Virus record (IMG/VR): IMGVR_UViG_3300042555_002820
Location: 43,983-107,982 of that record
DNA: 64,000 nt
From: a virus
Reading direction: 5' to 3' (one strand)
Shown: positions 26,589 through 35,006 of the stretch, piece by piece
Position numbering within the stretch: the stretch's first letter is position 1
Layout of the letters: every line of letters begins with the position of its first letter
Made by a program: the position numbers and the translations under genes
Notes under the pieces: generated by a model
Seen by the model: the letters and a program-made list of their open reading frames with translations, nothing else
What the model was told of the DNA's origin: nothing
The model's database searches: none

Positions 26589-27650
26589 TTATTCAACAGT
26601 TATAAGTTTATTTAATTGTTCTTCAAATGAAATAAGTCTGGTATTGATAAACCCTTCAAATAAAGAAACTGACCTTTCTTCAAAATATTTTTTTGTTGGT
26701 AGATTTTCAACCGTTTTTAACATTTCTGTGTAAAGTTCTTCTTTCACGTTATCCTCTAACCAATTTTGTAAAAAGTCGGCTATAAAATCAACCATTTGAA
26801 TTTTGTTATTTACCCATAAACCATTATCAGAGTTCATCCATTGTGGTACTAAGTTAGGAGTTAGTCCTAACACAGGGACTCCACATTTCATTGATTCTAA
26901 CGGGAAAGTACCGTAAGCACTAGTTTCGTCAATCCAAACCGATAAAAAACAATCTTGGAATGTGTTGGCAAATTCTTTTTCAGGTAATCCTCTCATGTCT
27001 TTAAATGTTATCCATCTATACTGCGGAAACTTAACATAAAAGTTTTTAATTAAATTGATACTATCTCTATGTTCTCTAGAATGAATGGCTATAATTGGCT
27101 TAGGTGGGTATTTTTGAGACACAAAATTTTCTGAAATATATGGAGGTAAAATATCATAAGAGACATTTCTCATAATATTTTCCAAATATTCTTTTTGGGT
27201 TTCCGATGTTGTAACACACTTATAAAAACCTAATTGGTTCCAATTTTCGCCTGGCTGTAATGTTTCCAATACATGGTCATAAGCCTGAGATAAAACTATT
27301 TTACCACATGGTAATTTTGTAACCTGACTCATAATAAAACCAAATATTTCAGGTACAACAATAAAGTCCTCTGGAGACACTTCTAAGTTTTGACCTTCAA
27401 TTGACCTGTGTGGTAATTTTTCATCGTATTCAGACCCCAACCACCCTGAAACTCCCGTATAATCATTTTTTTCGTGTAATATAATTGGGTTATACCCCGA
27501 ATTTAAAAGTGACATTGCAAGTCTATAAATGTACGCAACAGAAGCCTTAGCATTTCCTTTTGTGTCTTGAACAATAAAGTATATTCTTGATTTTTTGTTC
27601 TTTATGTTCTCGATTGAGTTTTCTAATTTTGAAATTTGTTCTTGTGTCAT
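26589..27650 (-). CDS. GT-B glycosyltransferase (group 1-like)
   Basis: 353 residues. The C-terminal Rossmann half holds the donor-binding signature 'ETSAYGTFPLESMKCGVPVLG' spread over about 242-262, the 'E...G...E.m..G.pv' pattern of GT4-type enzymes. The N-terminal half ('IYFIVQDTKGNAKASVAYIY') is a second Rossmann-like domain. It is a cytosolic enzyme with unknown acceptor. One base separates it from the 86-residue gene upstream. With the enzymes at 25776, 32270 and 35003 it forms a set that could build a glycan on a virion protein or on DNA bases. Confidence 0.75.
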   Translation of the reverse strand: MTQEQISKLENSIENIKNKKSRIYFIVQDTKGNAKASVAYIYRLAMSLLNSGYNPIILHEKNDYTGVSGWLGSEYDEKLPHRSIEGQNLEVSPEDFIVVPEIFGFIMSQVTKLPCGKIVLSQAYDHVLETLQPGENWNQLGFYKCVTTSETQKEYLENIMRNVSYDILPPYISENFVSQKYPPKPIIAIHSREHRDSINLIKNFYVKFPQYRWITFKDMRGLPEKEFANTFQDCFLSVWIDETSAYGTFPLESMKCGVPVLGLTPNLVPQWMNSDNGLWVNNKIQMVDFIADFLQNWLEDNVKEELYTEMLKTVENLPTKKYFEERSVSLFEGFINTRLISFEEQLNKLITVE

Positions 27651-27651
27651 A

Positions 27652-27912
27652 TTAATATTTGTTTAATAATCCTTTATTTAGTAATGTATTAAATGATAAT
27701 TTAAATGGAATTGATAGGTCTGAACTTTTTGGTCCTAATGTTTCATCAACTTCATCTTTTTCAGTTAATAATATCTCAGTCAATAACTTGACCATTTCGT
27801 ACTTAACTACACTTATATGATTTTCTGAAGTACCAGTGTCATTTGGTATACTTATGTAGTTATCGATTTCATCTAAATCTAGATAATAATTTTCATTTAA
27901 TACTTTTAGCAT
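27652..27912 (-). CDS. Small hypothetical protein
   Basis: 86 residues, acidic, with no recognised family. The pattern 'NYYLDLDEIDNYISIP' at the start suggests a compact alpha/beta fold. It overlaps the HAD-like gene by 7 bases and ends just before the GT-B gene, so it is part of the same operon. I cannot assign a function. Confidence 0.6.
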   Translation of the reverse strand: MLKVLNENYYLDLDEIDNYISIPNDTGTSENHISVVKYEMVKLLTEILLTEKDEVDETLGPKSSDLSIPFKLSFNTLLNKGLLNKY

Positions 27913-28508
27913 TGTACTATTTGTTTTAATTTTTCTTCGAACTCTTTTACAGACCTGATAGTATATAAAGAATCGACGTTTTTATTATATTCTGTTTCGA
28001 ATTTTATAACTATTTTGTCTTTAGGACACTCTAATAATAGAGATGGGTTGGATGTAAGTAAAACATCCACCTCATTCCACATCGAGTTCATAGTAATATT
28101 ACTGTAAAATTTAATTTTCTCAACTAAACATCCAAATTTAGATAGAAAAAATAGTGTTGCGGGTTTTGATTTACCTATCTCATCCGACACAATTAATAAC
28201 TCATGACTATCTCTTAAATTAAGATAGATTTCATTTAAATCATTAAATGTCGTGTATTCGGATGACTGAGAGTGACCAAAAATTTCCATAGGGAATTCTT
28301 CATATAAAAAAGAATACATTTCATCATCATCTCTAAAATTAAAATGTTTTTTAATCTCCAAATTCTCTATTGGGTAAGTTATTTCGTATTTGAAATCATC
28401 TTCATACTCAATCCCATCCGTCTTATCAATCATGAATTTTTGATAAGTTTGTTCGATTTTACCCAAAGTATTTCTCAAAACCCCGTTTACCTCAATACCA
28501 ATTCTCAT
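27906..28508 (-). CDS. HAD-like protein with degenerate catalytic motif
   Basis: 200 residues. The N-terminus 'RIGIEVNGVLRNT' sits where HAD-superfamily hydrolases have 'iDiDGVL.dt': the catalytic Asp pair is replaced by Glu6 and Asn8. A later 'LLIVSDEIGKSKPATLFFL' (about 104-122) resembles motif II and the following lysine region. The nucleophile is missing, so phosphatase activity is doubtful, and a binding or structural role is more likely. It is coupled to phoH upstream (4-base overlap). Confidence 0.55.
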   Translation of the reverse strand: MRIGIEVNGVLRNTLGKIEQTYQKFMIDKTDGIEYEDDFKYEITYPIENLEIKKHFNFRDDDEMYSFLYEEFPMEIFGHSQSSEYTTFNDLNEIYLNLRDSHELLIVSDEIGKSKPATLFFLSKFGCLVEKIKFYSNITMNSMWNEVDVLLTSNPSLLLECPKDKIVIKFETEYNKNVDSLYTIRSVKEFEEKLKQIVQC

Positions 28509-29227
28509 GATTCGTATCTTTTAAGGATTTTACTTATTAAAGGATTTCTAACTATGTCCTTATTATCAAATTCAAAAACACCAACATCATTTAGTTCTTT
28601 AAATTTTTCAATCGCGTCCCAAAGACCTGATTGTCTTTTATCTTTGTATCTATCGGTTTGTTCTAAATCTCCCGATATAAAAAATTTACTATTGAATCCA
28701 ATTCTTGTCAATAAAAGTTTCATTTGATTTGGCGTTGAATTTTGAGCTTCCTCAAAAATAAGGATTGAATTATCGATATTCATACCTCTCATATAAGCTA
28801 GTGCGAAAACCTCAATAACGTCTATTTGTTTTAATTTTTCACGAGCCTCCTTACCTATGATTTTATTCATTAGGTAATAAGATGGGAAAATATAAGGGTC
28901 TAATTTTTCTTCAACATTACCAGGTAACGAACCTAATTTTTCTTCAGCCTCAACGGCCGGTCTTACAATTATAATTTTTTCATATGCCGTTTCAGGGTCA
29001 GATAATAAATCTAAAGCGGCTTTCATTGCTATATAACTTTTACCAACACCCGCAGGTCCGGAACAAATGGTTATTTGGTTATTGACTAATAAATCGTAAT
29101 ATTTTTTTTGATTTTCGGATAGAAATTTTTCTTTTGATTTTTTCTTAATTATTTCAGTGATTTGGTCTTTCCTACTCACATTTTTTTTCTGTTCTTCTTG
29201 AACTGAAATAGGTTTTTTTCTTGTCAT
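28505..29227 (-). CDS. phoH: PhoH-like ATPase
   Basis: 240 residues. Walker A 'GPAGVGKS' (57-64), Walker B 'ILIFEEAQN' (155-163), and the PhoH signatures 'IIIVRPAVEAEEKLGSLPG' and 'FISGDLEQTD' (about 183-192) are all intact. PhoH-family proteins are superfamily-1-like ATPases, very frequent in T4-like phages, with suggested roles in RNA metabolism that are not settled. The first 35 residues form a charged extension. Four-base overlaps with the genes on both sides mark a tightly coupled operon. Confidence 0.9.
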   Translation of the reverse strand: MTRKKPISVQEEQKKNVSRKDQITEIIKKKSKEKFLSENQKKYYDLLVNNQITICSGPAGVGKSYIAMKAALDLLSDPETAYEKIIIVRPAVEAEEKLGSLPGNVEEKLDPYIFPSYYLMNKIIGKEAREKLKQIDVIEVFALAYMRGMNIDNSILIFEEAQNSTPNQMKLLLTRIGFNSKFFISGDLEQTDRYKDKRQSGLWDAIEKFKELNDVGVFEFDNKDIVRNPLISKILKRYES

Positions 29228-30201
29228 ATATTAATTTTATAATAATCTATCCAATAGTCAATCATCTCATCAAGCATTGACTCAAATGTGTAATCGTGAG
29301 TCCATCCAGTTTTTTTGACAAGTTTAGAGCTATCCCCTTTTAAATCATGTAATTCTTCAGGTCTTAAAAACTTTTCATCTTGTTTAACATACTCAGACCA
29401 ATGTAATCCTAATCTAGTAAAAACATAATTTACAAGTTCTCTTACAGAATGGGAAACCCCTGTAGAACAAACAAAATCATCAGGCTCATCTAATTGTAAA
29501 ATTTCCCACATTGCCTTTACGTAATCTTTAGCATGTCCCCAGTCACGAGTAGCGTCTAAATTACCCAATTTTAATTCATTAGATAATCCTAATTTAATTT
29601 TAACCGCCTCTTTACATACTTTGTTTGTTACAAAATTAGTTCCTCTTCTTGGTGATTCATGGTTAAACAAAATACCATTTGAGATAAACATTCCATAAGA
29701 ATTTCTATAGTTACGACAAATATTGTAACTAAAAACTTTTGCACATCCGTATGGTGAGACAGGATTCATGGGAGTGGATTCTCGTTGGAATCCATCAATG
29801 TCAATTGAATTACCAAACATTTCTGATGAAGATGCTTGATATATTTTAGTATTCGGGTTAATTAATTTAACCGCCTCGAGTAGATTTAAAGTACCAATAC
29901 CTGTAACTTGAGATGTATAGATTGGTTGGTCAAAAGAGATTCTAACGTGAGATTGAGCTGCCAAATTATATATTTCGTCAGGCATTACTTTTTGTATTAC
30001 CGAAATCAAGGAAGACATATCGGTCAAATCGCCATAATGTAATTGTATTTTATCGTAAACATTATCCAATCTAGCGGTCTGATTCTCCGCGACCGAGTTT
30101 CTTTTAAGTATACCATGAACTTCATATCCTTTTTCTATTAAAAATTCTGAAAGGTATGAACCGTCTTGCCCATTAATACCGGTTATAAGAGCTTTTTTCA
30201 T
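29224..30201 (-). CDS. gmd: GDP-mannose 4,6-dehydratase
   Basis: 325 residues. It shows the extended SDR features: the NAD(P)-binding 'TGINGQDGSYL' (7-17), the 'SSSEMFG' active-site segment (124-130), the catalytic 'YGCAK' (Tyr151, Lys155) and the family-specific 'NHESPRRGTNFVT'. It converts GDP-mannose to GDP-4-keto-6-deoxy-mannose, the branch point to GDP-fucose, rhamnose or perosamine. No epimerase/reductase partner is seen in this window, so the host or another phage locus would have to finish the sugar. It is slightly shorter than typical bacterial Gmd but apparently complete. It is coupled by 4 bases to phoH. Confidence 0.92.
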   Translation of the reverse strand: MKKALITGINGQDGSYLSEFLIEKGYEVHGILKRNSVAENQTARLDNVYDKIQLHYGDLTDMSSLISVIQKVMPDEIYNLAAQSHVRISFDQPIYTSQVTGIGTLNLLEAVKLINPNTKIYQASSSEMFGNSIDIDGFQRESTPMNPVSPYGCAKVFSYNICRNYRNSYGMFISNGILFNHESPRRGTNFVTNKVCKEAVKIKLGLSNELKLGNLDATRDWGHAKDYVKAMWEILQLDEPDDFVCSTGVSHSVRELVNYVFTRLGLHWSEYVKQDEKFLRPEELHDLKGDSSKLVKKTGWTHDYTFESMLDEMIDYWIDYYKINI

Positions 30202-30235
30202 TTTTTGTTTTTAATTTCCTCATTTAGTTTTGATT

Positions 30236-30955
30236 TTATGCCACAAAATTATGAGGATTTAAAATAATACCGGAGTAATCCTTTTCAACATGATTATAAA
30301 TAGACTCCTTAAATAAACCACTCATATATGTTAAGATTATATTTCCTTGTAAACTTCTACAGTATTCTTTATATAAAAAATTTGATAATTCTTCATATTT
30401 GTTATGATTAAAATTCCACCCTAAAAATTTTCCAGACACGACACTTAACGATAAAGGGTTAATTTTTTTAAAATTTAATATATCTATGTAATCTTGGGTT
30501 GATTTTAAAATACCTTCTTGGTTGTAGGACCACCTACCATATAATGATGCCTTACATTCCTCAATCATGTTATCTCTTTGACCTGAATAATACCCTGATG
30601 TTACAAATAATGCATTATCTTCGCTACAAGAATCCATAAATTTATTATATCCATTAAATAAAGAAACGATATTACTATCACATACGAACGTTAATTTAAA
30701 ATCTAATATTTCAGGTACAATTTTATGAGGAAAAGTGTTTATAAACCCAACATGGACTCTTCTCTTAAACTTATCAACAGTATTTAAAAATAAATCAGTT
30801 TTTTTAACAATGTCCCACCCCAAAGATTTTGCGATTTCACAATTATAATCAGAATCGGTAATATACACAGTAGTCATTCCCGTTTTAAGATTAACCGGTG
30901 GAGGTATTACTTTTTCATAATTGTATAAATTTTTGACTAAAAAAATGTTACTCAT
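30236..30955 (-). CDS. Possible glycosyltransferase-like protein (unclassified)
   Basis: 239 residues, alpha/beta, lying between gmd and two FkbM methyltransferases. 'FINTFPHKIVPEILDFKLTF' (split over about 71-90) followed by 'CDSNIVSLFNGY' resembles the 'k..PH...p..dysiwiD..i' pattern of DUF616/TOD1-type glycosyltransferase-like proteins, but the match is weak and made from memory. The start is a clean ATG. Sugar metabolism is favoured by context only. Confidence 0.45.
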   Translation of the reverse strand: MSNIFLVKNLYNYEKVIPPPVNLKTGMTTVYITDSDYNCEIAKSLGWDIVKKTDLFLNTVDKFKRRVHVGFINTFPHKIVPEILDFKLTFVCDSNIVSLFNGYNKFMDSCSEDNALFVTSGYYSGQRDNMIEECKASLYGRWSYNQEGILKSTQDYIDILNFKKINPLSLSVVSGKFLGWNFNHNKYEELSNFLYKEYCRSLQGNIILTYMSGLFKESIYNHVEKDYSGIILNPHNFVA

Positions 30956-30960
30956 AGTAT

Positions 30961-31590
30961 TTAATTAACCCATATCATGCCCCAGTTTAGCTTTCTATCT
31001 TTATTAATCATTTTATGAAATGAGGATTCAGACCATCTACTGAATACGTTTGGTTTGACCATGTAGTTATCGCTAAAGATATATCCAAAATTTTCGTATC
31101 CTAATTTTTCTAAGTAATTACAACAATCGTTGGCGTCATCATATTTTTCTTCGGCCCATTCAAAACAAATGTCTTTTTGTTTTTTAGTTAGTCCTTGAAT
31201 TACTTCATACTCGTACCCCTCCACATCAATTTTAATCAAATCAGGATTTCCAAATTCATAAATTAAATCATCGATAGTTTTTGATTTTACTTTTATAACT
31301 TTGTCCCACTTACAATTATTTGTGAATCTGGATTCGTTAATCCAACCTAAAGAAGCTGTTGAGACCACATCATAATTTTTACTTATATAAAAGTCAATCA
31401 TTTTATCAGATTCATTGGATATTAAACAATTTAAAATCTTAACCTTCTTGTTATCTATGTATTTGGACTCCAAAAAGTCTATTAAATCAGGATTTGCCTC
31501 AATTAATATAATTTCAATATCATTATACATGGACAAACATTTATCTGTAAAGAGACCTCTATTGGCTCCAATATCAAAAATTAAATTCAT
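30961..31590 (-). CDS. FkbM-family methyltransferase 1
   Basis: 209 residues. 'IFDIGANRGLFT' (4-15) is the SAM-binding motif I of FkbM-type enzymes; 'LIEANPDLIDFL' follows as motif II; 'DLIKIDVEGYEYEVIQG' (about 116-132) is the family's second signature. It probably O-methylates a sugar hydroxyl. Its start overlaps the stop of the second FkbM gene by 4 bases. Two tandem FkbM genes that share little sequence suggest two different methylation positions. Confidence 0.8.
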   Translation of the reverse strand: MNLIFDIGANRGLFTDKCLSMYNDIEIILIEANPDLIDFLESKYIDNKKVKILNCLISNESDKMIDFYISKNYDVVSTASLGWINESRFTNNCKWDKVIKVKSKTIDDLIYEFGNPDLIKIDVEGYEYEVIQGLTKKQKDICFEWAEEKYDDANDCCNYLEKLGYENFGYIFSDNYMVKPNVFSRWSESSFHKMINKDRKLNWGMIWVN

Positions 31591-32213
31591 TTTTTATTTT
31601 TTTTGTTTTTTATGAATAATCCATCACCATATGTACCTCCTAACCAATGATATTCTTTTAATTCGAAACCATATTGTGAAAGAAAACCAATTAATTCGTC
31701 AATTTTAGTACAGTTTTCATAAACTTCATCTCTGTTAATTTCTGAAACAATAAAATCAATAGACTCTAATGTTTTTTTTGCACCCTTAAAAACTTCTAAC
31801 TCATATCCTTGAACATCTATTATTATCATATTAAAATTGTCCACATTAATGTCTACATCATCTAATCTTTTTACTTCTACCTCTTCCTTCAAATTAAATT
31901 TTATGTGGGGATGCTGAATAAGGTGCTTAGAAGGTTTTAATATAGAGCAAGATTGTCCTTGATTTATTGTCTCGACATACATTTCCATTTTACTTTCAAC
32001 ATTACCTAAAGCAAAGTTAAAAAGTTGATGACTTTCTCCAACAACTTTTTTTAATATATCAAAATTTGAACGAATTGGCTCAAAAAAAACTCTATGTTTA
32101 ATGTTTAATTTTTCATACACTTTATTTTCTTGACCGTAATGAGCCCCAATTTGTATAACCCCTTTTGGGTTTACCTCATATTTATTTAATAGTTCGTATA
32201 AATTGAATAGCAT
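31587..32213 (-). CDS. FkbM-family methyltransferase 2
   Basis: 208 residues. 'GVIQIGAHYGQE' (18-29) is motif I with His/Tyr in place of the usual Asn/Gly, 'VFFEPIRSNFDIL' is motif II and 'IIIDVQGYELEVFKGA' (about 130-145) is the FkbM core. A SAM-dependent O-methyltransferase for a sugar is likely. It is the start gene of a short group that is separated from the next upstream gene by 56 bases without a visible promoter. Confidence 0.8.
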   Translation of the reverse strand: MLFNLYELLNKYEVNPKGVIQIGAHYGQENKVYEKLNIKHRVFFEPIRSNFDILKKVVGESHQLFNFALGNVESKMEMYVETINQGQSCSILKPSKHLIQHPHIKFNLKEEVEVKRLDDVDINVDNFNMIIIDVQGYELEVFKGAKKTLESIDFIVSEINRDEVYENCTKIDELIGFLSQYGFELKEYHWLGGTYGDGLFIKNKKNKK

Positions 32214-32269
32214 ATTTTTAAGTTAATAACAATAGTTTATTTAATTTTTTATTTTAGTAAATAAAAAAA

Positions 32270-33688
32270 TTATTGATTATTTATTAGTTCATTTATTTTT
32301 TCATCAAAATCAACATAATGGTCTTGAGTTCCATGTGAGTTCATTTGATAATGTTTTATTAAACCCTGAGTAATAAATGGATTATGTTTGTACATTAAAC
32401 AATAAAAAGTTGTGGACCTCTCATGACCATGACCTGCGGTTTTGGAGTGTTTAATCGAATCTGCAAGAGGTTCAAACCATTTCATATAATCATTAAAGAA
32501 CGACACTTTCATAGTACAATTACTAGTAGTGGACCAAACCAACTTAGGGTTTTGTCTCATATAAAATCTAATCGTTTTTTCAAGGTCGACTTTATAAACC
32601 TGTTTGATTGCCCCAAATAATTCCTCAACCCAATTTTTATTATCTATAAAATGATAATTAGAACAAGGGAATGGTATGTAACCAATCATATTTTGATTTT
32701 CATACATAAATTTATCTATGATTTGCTCTAAATTTTTATTTAAAATAACATCATACTCAAATAGATTTATATATGGAGTTTTTATTAAGTTGTTCTTCCA
32801 TAAAGCATACCATCCTGTGTATGCATTTATATTTGGGTACTCCTCTAAATTAAATGGTAAATTACGAGCTATAATAATATTTGAATTATCCTCTATTTTA
32901 TCAACAGGTCTATTACCTAAAAAAACATATCTATATTTTTTTAAATTACTAAATTTACCTGATTTTTCATAATCAATTATAATATCTTGGTCGTGACAAA
33001 ATATGAAAGTTTCACAAACATTATTGTTAGTAATATCTAAAGGTAAATTATTTTTAAATTTTTCTGAGAAAAATATTCGATTATTTTCCCATTTATCATT
33101 TATCATACCAACAGATAAGTGAGTGACTCTAACATCTGTAACAATTCCTATTTTAACACCATCTAAATAATTTGGAACACAAAACGACAAATCGTAAAAA
33201 TGGAATCCATCAAATTCTTCATCAAATTTGTGTTTGATTTTTGTTTTATCCAAAACCATAAATAATCCATCAATCAATACCACTTCTTCAACATTACTAA
33301 TTGGTTTTGAATAGGTGCTGGTCCATTTTTTGCCTTCATGTTTATGGTTTACAATACCATACATTGTTTGAGATACTTCCCACCATTTACCCGAGTCGGG
33401 TAAATATTTTGAGCCGGCAAGACCAATCACACCAAATTCAGGGTTTTTATTAAAGTGTTTAATTATTTTTTTACCCCAATTATCCGTATCAAATTCTAAA
33501 TCATCGTGACACAACACTATAATGTCATGTTGTGATTTTTCTAAAATTTCATTATAAGTTTGGGGTAGTGACTTTTCATCATTATTAACAACCTCAATAA
33601 CCTCAACATTTTTTAATCCACAAGATTTTTTCAATATCTCAATATATTGTGGATTTGAATGTCTTGTACTATATCCTATTGTAATCAT
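32270..33688 (-). CDS. Two-domain glycosyltransferase (GT-A type)
   Basis: 472 residues. The N-terminal 230 residues are GT2-like: 'ITIGYSTR', 'VVNNDEKSLPQTYNEILE' and the metal site 'VLCHDDLEFD' (about 58-67). The C-terminal 240 residues form a second GT-A-looking domain ('TGWYALWKNNL', 'PYINLFEYDV' with a possible DxD-like end). Bifunctional enzymes of this kind can add two sugars in sequence, but donor and acceptor are unknown. Its start overlaps the stop of the dUTPase gene by 4 bases. Confidence 0.7.
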   Translation of the reverse strand: MITIGYSTRHSNPQYIEILKKSCGLKNVEVIEVVNNDEKSLPQTYNEILEKSQHDIIVLCHDDLEFDTDNWGKKIIKHFNKNPEFGVIGLAGSKYLPDSGKWWEVSQTMYGIVNHKHEGKKWTSTYSKPISNVEEVVLIDGLFMVLDKTKIKHKFDEEFDGFHFYDLSFCVPNYLDGVKIGIVTDVRVTHLSVGMINDKWENNRIFFSEKFKNNLPLDITNNNVCETFIFCHDQDIIIDYEKSGKFSNLKKYRYVFLGNRPVDKIEDNSNIIIARNLPFNLEEYPNINAYTGWYALWKNNLIKTPYINLFEYDVILNKNLEQIIDKFMYENQNMIGYIPFPCSNYHFIDNKNWVEELFGAIKQVYKVDLEKTIRFYMRQNPKLVWSTTSNCTMKVSFFNDYMKWFEPLADSIKHSKTAGHGHERSTTFYCLMYKHNPFITQGLIKHYQMNSHGTQDHYVDFDEKINELINNQ

Positions 33689-34281
33689 ATTCCTGTACTC
33701 CCAAAACCGTTATCTCCCCTATCTTTAGAGGTAACATTTTTATGTTCAACCAAATTAACCCAAGCGCCATTAACAACTGGACAAAGAACCGCTTGACCCA
33801 CCTTCATTCCTTTCGGTATTTGAACCTCGTGATTATTTGTATTAAAAATTATAACTTGTACTTCTCCGGTATATCCGTTATCAACAGTTCCAGGTGAATT
33901 AAGAACCATTAAACCTTGTTTAATTGCCAAACCGCTTTTTGACCTAACTTGAATTTCATATCCATCTTTAATATCAAAGGATAGTCCTGTTGGAACCAAA
34001 ACCCTACCAAATGGAGGTATTGTTACTTCTTCGGTTGAATATAAATCAAACCCGGAATCTGATGGGTAATTATAGGATGGAGAAACTGCATCATCTACCA
34101 ATTTTATAAACCCTAATTCTAATTTTGGTTTATAATTGAGCATATCATTTTCAAGTTCTTTAACATCTACACCAGTAACTTTTAAAATTTCGTCATAATC
34201 AAAATCGTAACTATTATCAGAAAGTAATTCTTTAATTTTTTCAGATTCTTCTTTTGACATTCCAAAAAAGTCTAAATTCAT
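33685..34281 (-). CDS. dut: dUTPase (dUTP diphosphatase)
   Basis: 198 residues. All five trimeric dUTPase motifs are present: SGFDLYS (76-82), RSKSGLA (113-119), GTVDNGYTGE (131-140), GQAVLCP (162-168) and RGDNGFGSTG (188-197). It hydrolyses dUTP to dUMP and pyrophosphate, keeping uracil out of phage DNA and feeding dTMP synthesis. A 55-residue N-terminal helical extension precedes the catalytic core, which is unusual, as most family members are about 140-150 residues. Four-base overlaps link it to both neighbours. Confidence 0.93.
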   Translation of the reverse strand: MNLDFFGMSKEESEKIKELLSDNSYDFDYDEILKVTGVDVKELENDMLNYKPKLELGFIKLVDDAVSPSYNYPSDSGFDLYSTEEVTIPPFGRVLVPTGLSFDIKDGYEIQVRSKSGLAIKQGLMVLNSPGTVDNGYTGEVQVIIFNTNNHEVQIPKGMKVGQAVLCPVVNGAWVNLVEHKNVTSKDRGDNGFGSTGI

Positions 34282-35006
34282 TGTAATTCTTTTAATTTTT
34301 TTATAATATCAATTAATACTTGAACATCACGTTCACAATATTCACTAATTTCTTTTAACTTTCTATCAACCCAATATGAATCATGAACCATATCTCCCGT
34401 TATTTCACCTTCCTTTGATGTTGGTATATCCATACAAGAACAAAGTAAATCTAATGACCCTATTGAACTATATGCTCCGTATTGCCATATCTCTTTAGTA
34501 TCGATTGCTTTAATTTCCCAAGGTTTTGTGTCATATGAAGGTAGAATTGATGGAGGCATTAGACCATTGATAACCATACGTTTCGCTAACATGGGTATAT
34601 CAAAATTTTTAAGATTATGACCACATAAGTGAAAATCCAATTTACCACATCTGTCCAATAATTTTTGAACATCTTTCAATAGTTCCAATTCATCGTCACC
34701 TGAAAATGTTTGCATTTTTGTTTCATCTTTATCTGTAACAAACGCAACACTAACACAAATAATCTTTGCAAATTCGGGAACTAAAGCAGCTCTTTTTGCG
34801 AATATTCTATCTCGTTTTTTTTCCTCCTGTTCTATATTACTTACCGTATTATCATCTTCAGGAAATCTTTTTAAAAACCAATCATAGTAATTTATAAATT
34901 GAGTTGCTACTTTAGGATTTAATGCCTGACATGTAGTGAAATCAGGACATCCCCCAACCGTTTCAATATCAATGAATAATATTTTGGTGATAGGGATTTT
35001 TATCAT
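34278..35006 (-). CDS. DEDDy 3'-5' exonuclease (DnaQ/PolB-exo-like)
   Basis: 242 residues. Exo I 'FIDIET' (Asp13, Glu15), Exo II 'GHNLKNFDIPML' (Asp136) and Exo III 'YCERDV' (Tyr223, Asp227) give a complete DEDDy set, as in stand-alone predicted 3'-5' exonucleases related to the proofreading domain of family B polymerases. It probably degrades or proofreads DNA ends during replication or repair. It overlaps the dUTPase gene and the GT-B gene by 4 bases each. Confidence 0.82.
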   Translation of the reverse strand: MIKIPITKILFIDIETVGGCPDFTTCQALNPKVATQFINYYDWFLKRFPEDDNTVSNIEQEEKKRDRIFAKRAALVPEFAKIICVSVAFVTDKDETKMQTFSGDDELELLKDVQKLLDRCGKLDFHLCGHNLKNFDIPMLAKRMVINGLMPPSILPSYDTKPWEIKAIDTKEIWQYGAYSSIGSLDLLCSCMDIPTSKEGEITGDMVHDSYWVDRKLKEISEYCERDVQVLIDIIKKLKELQ

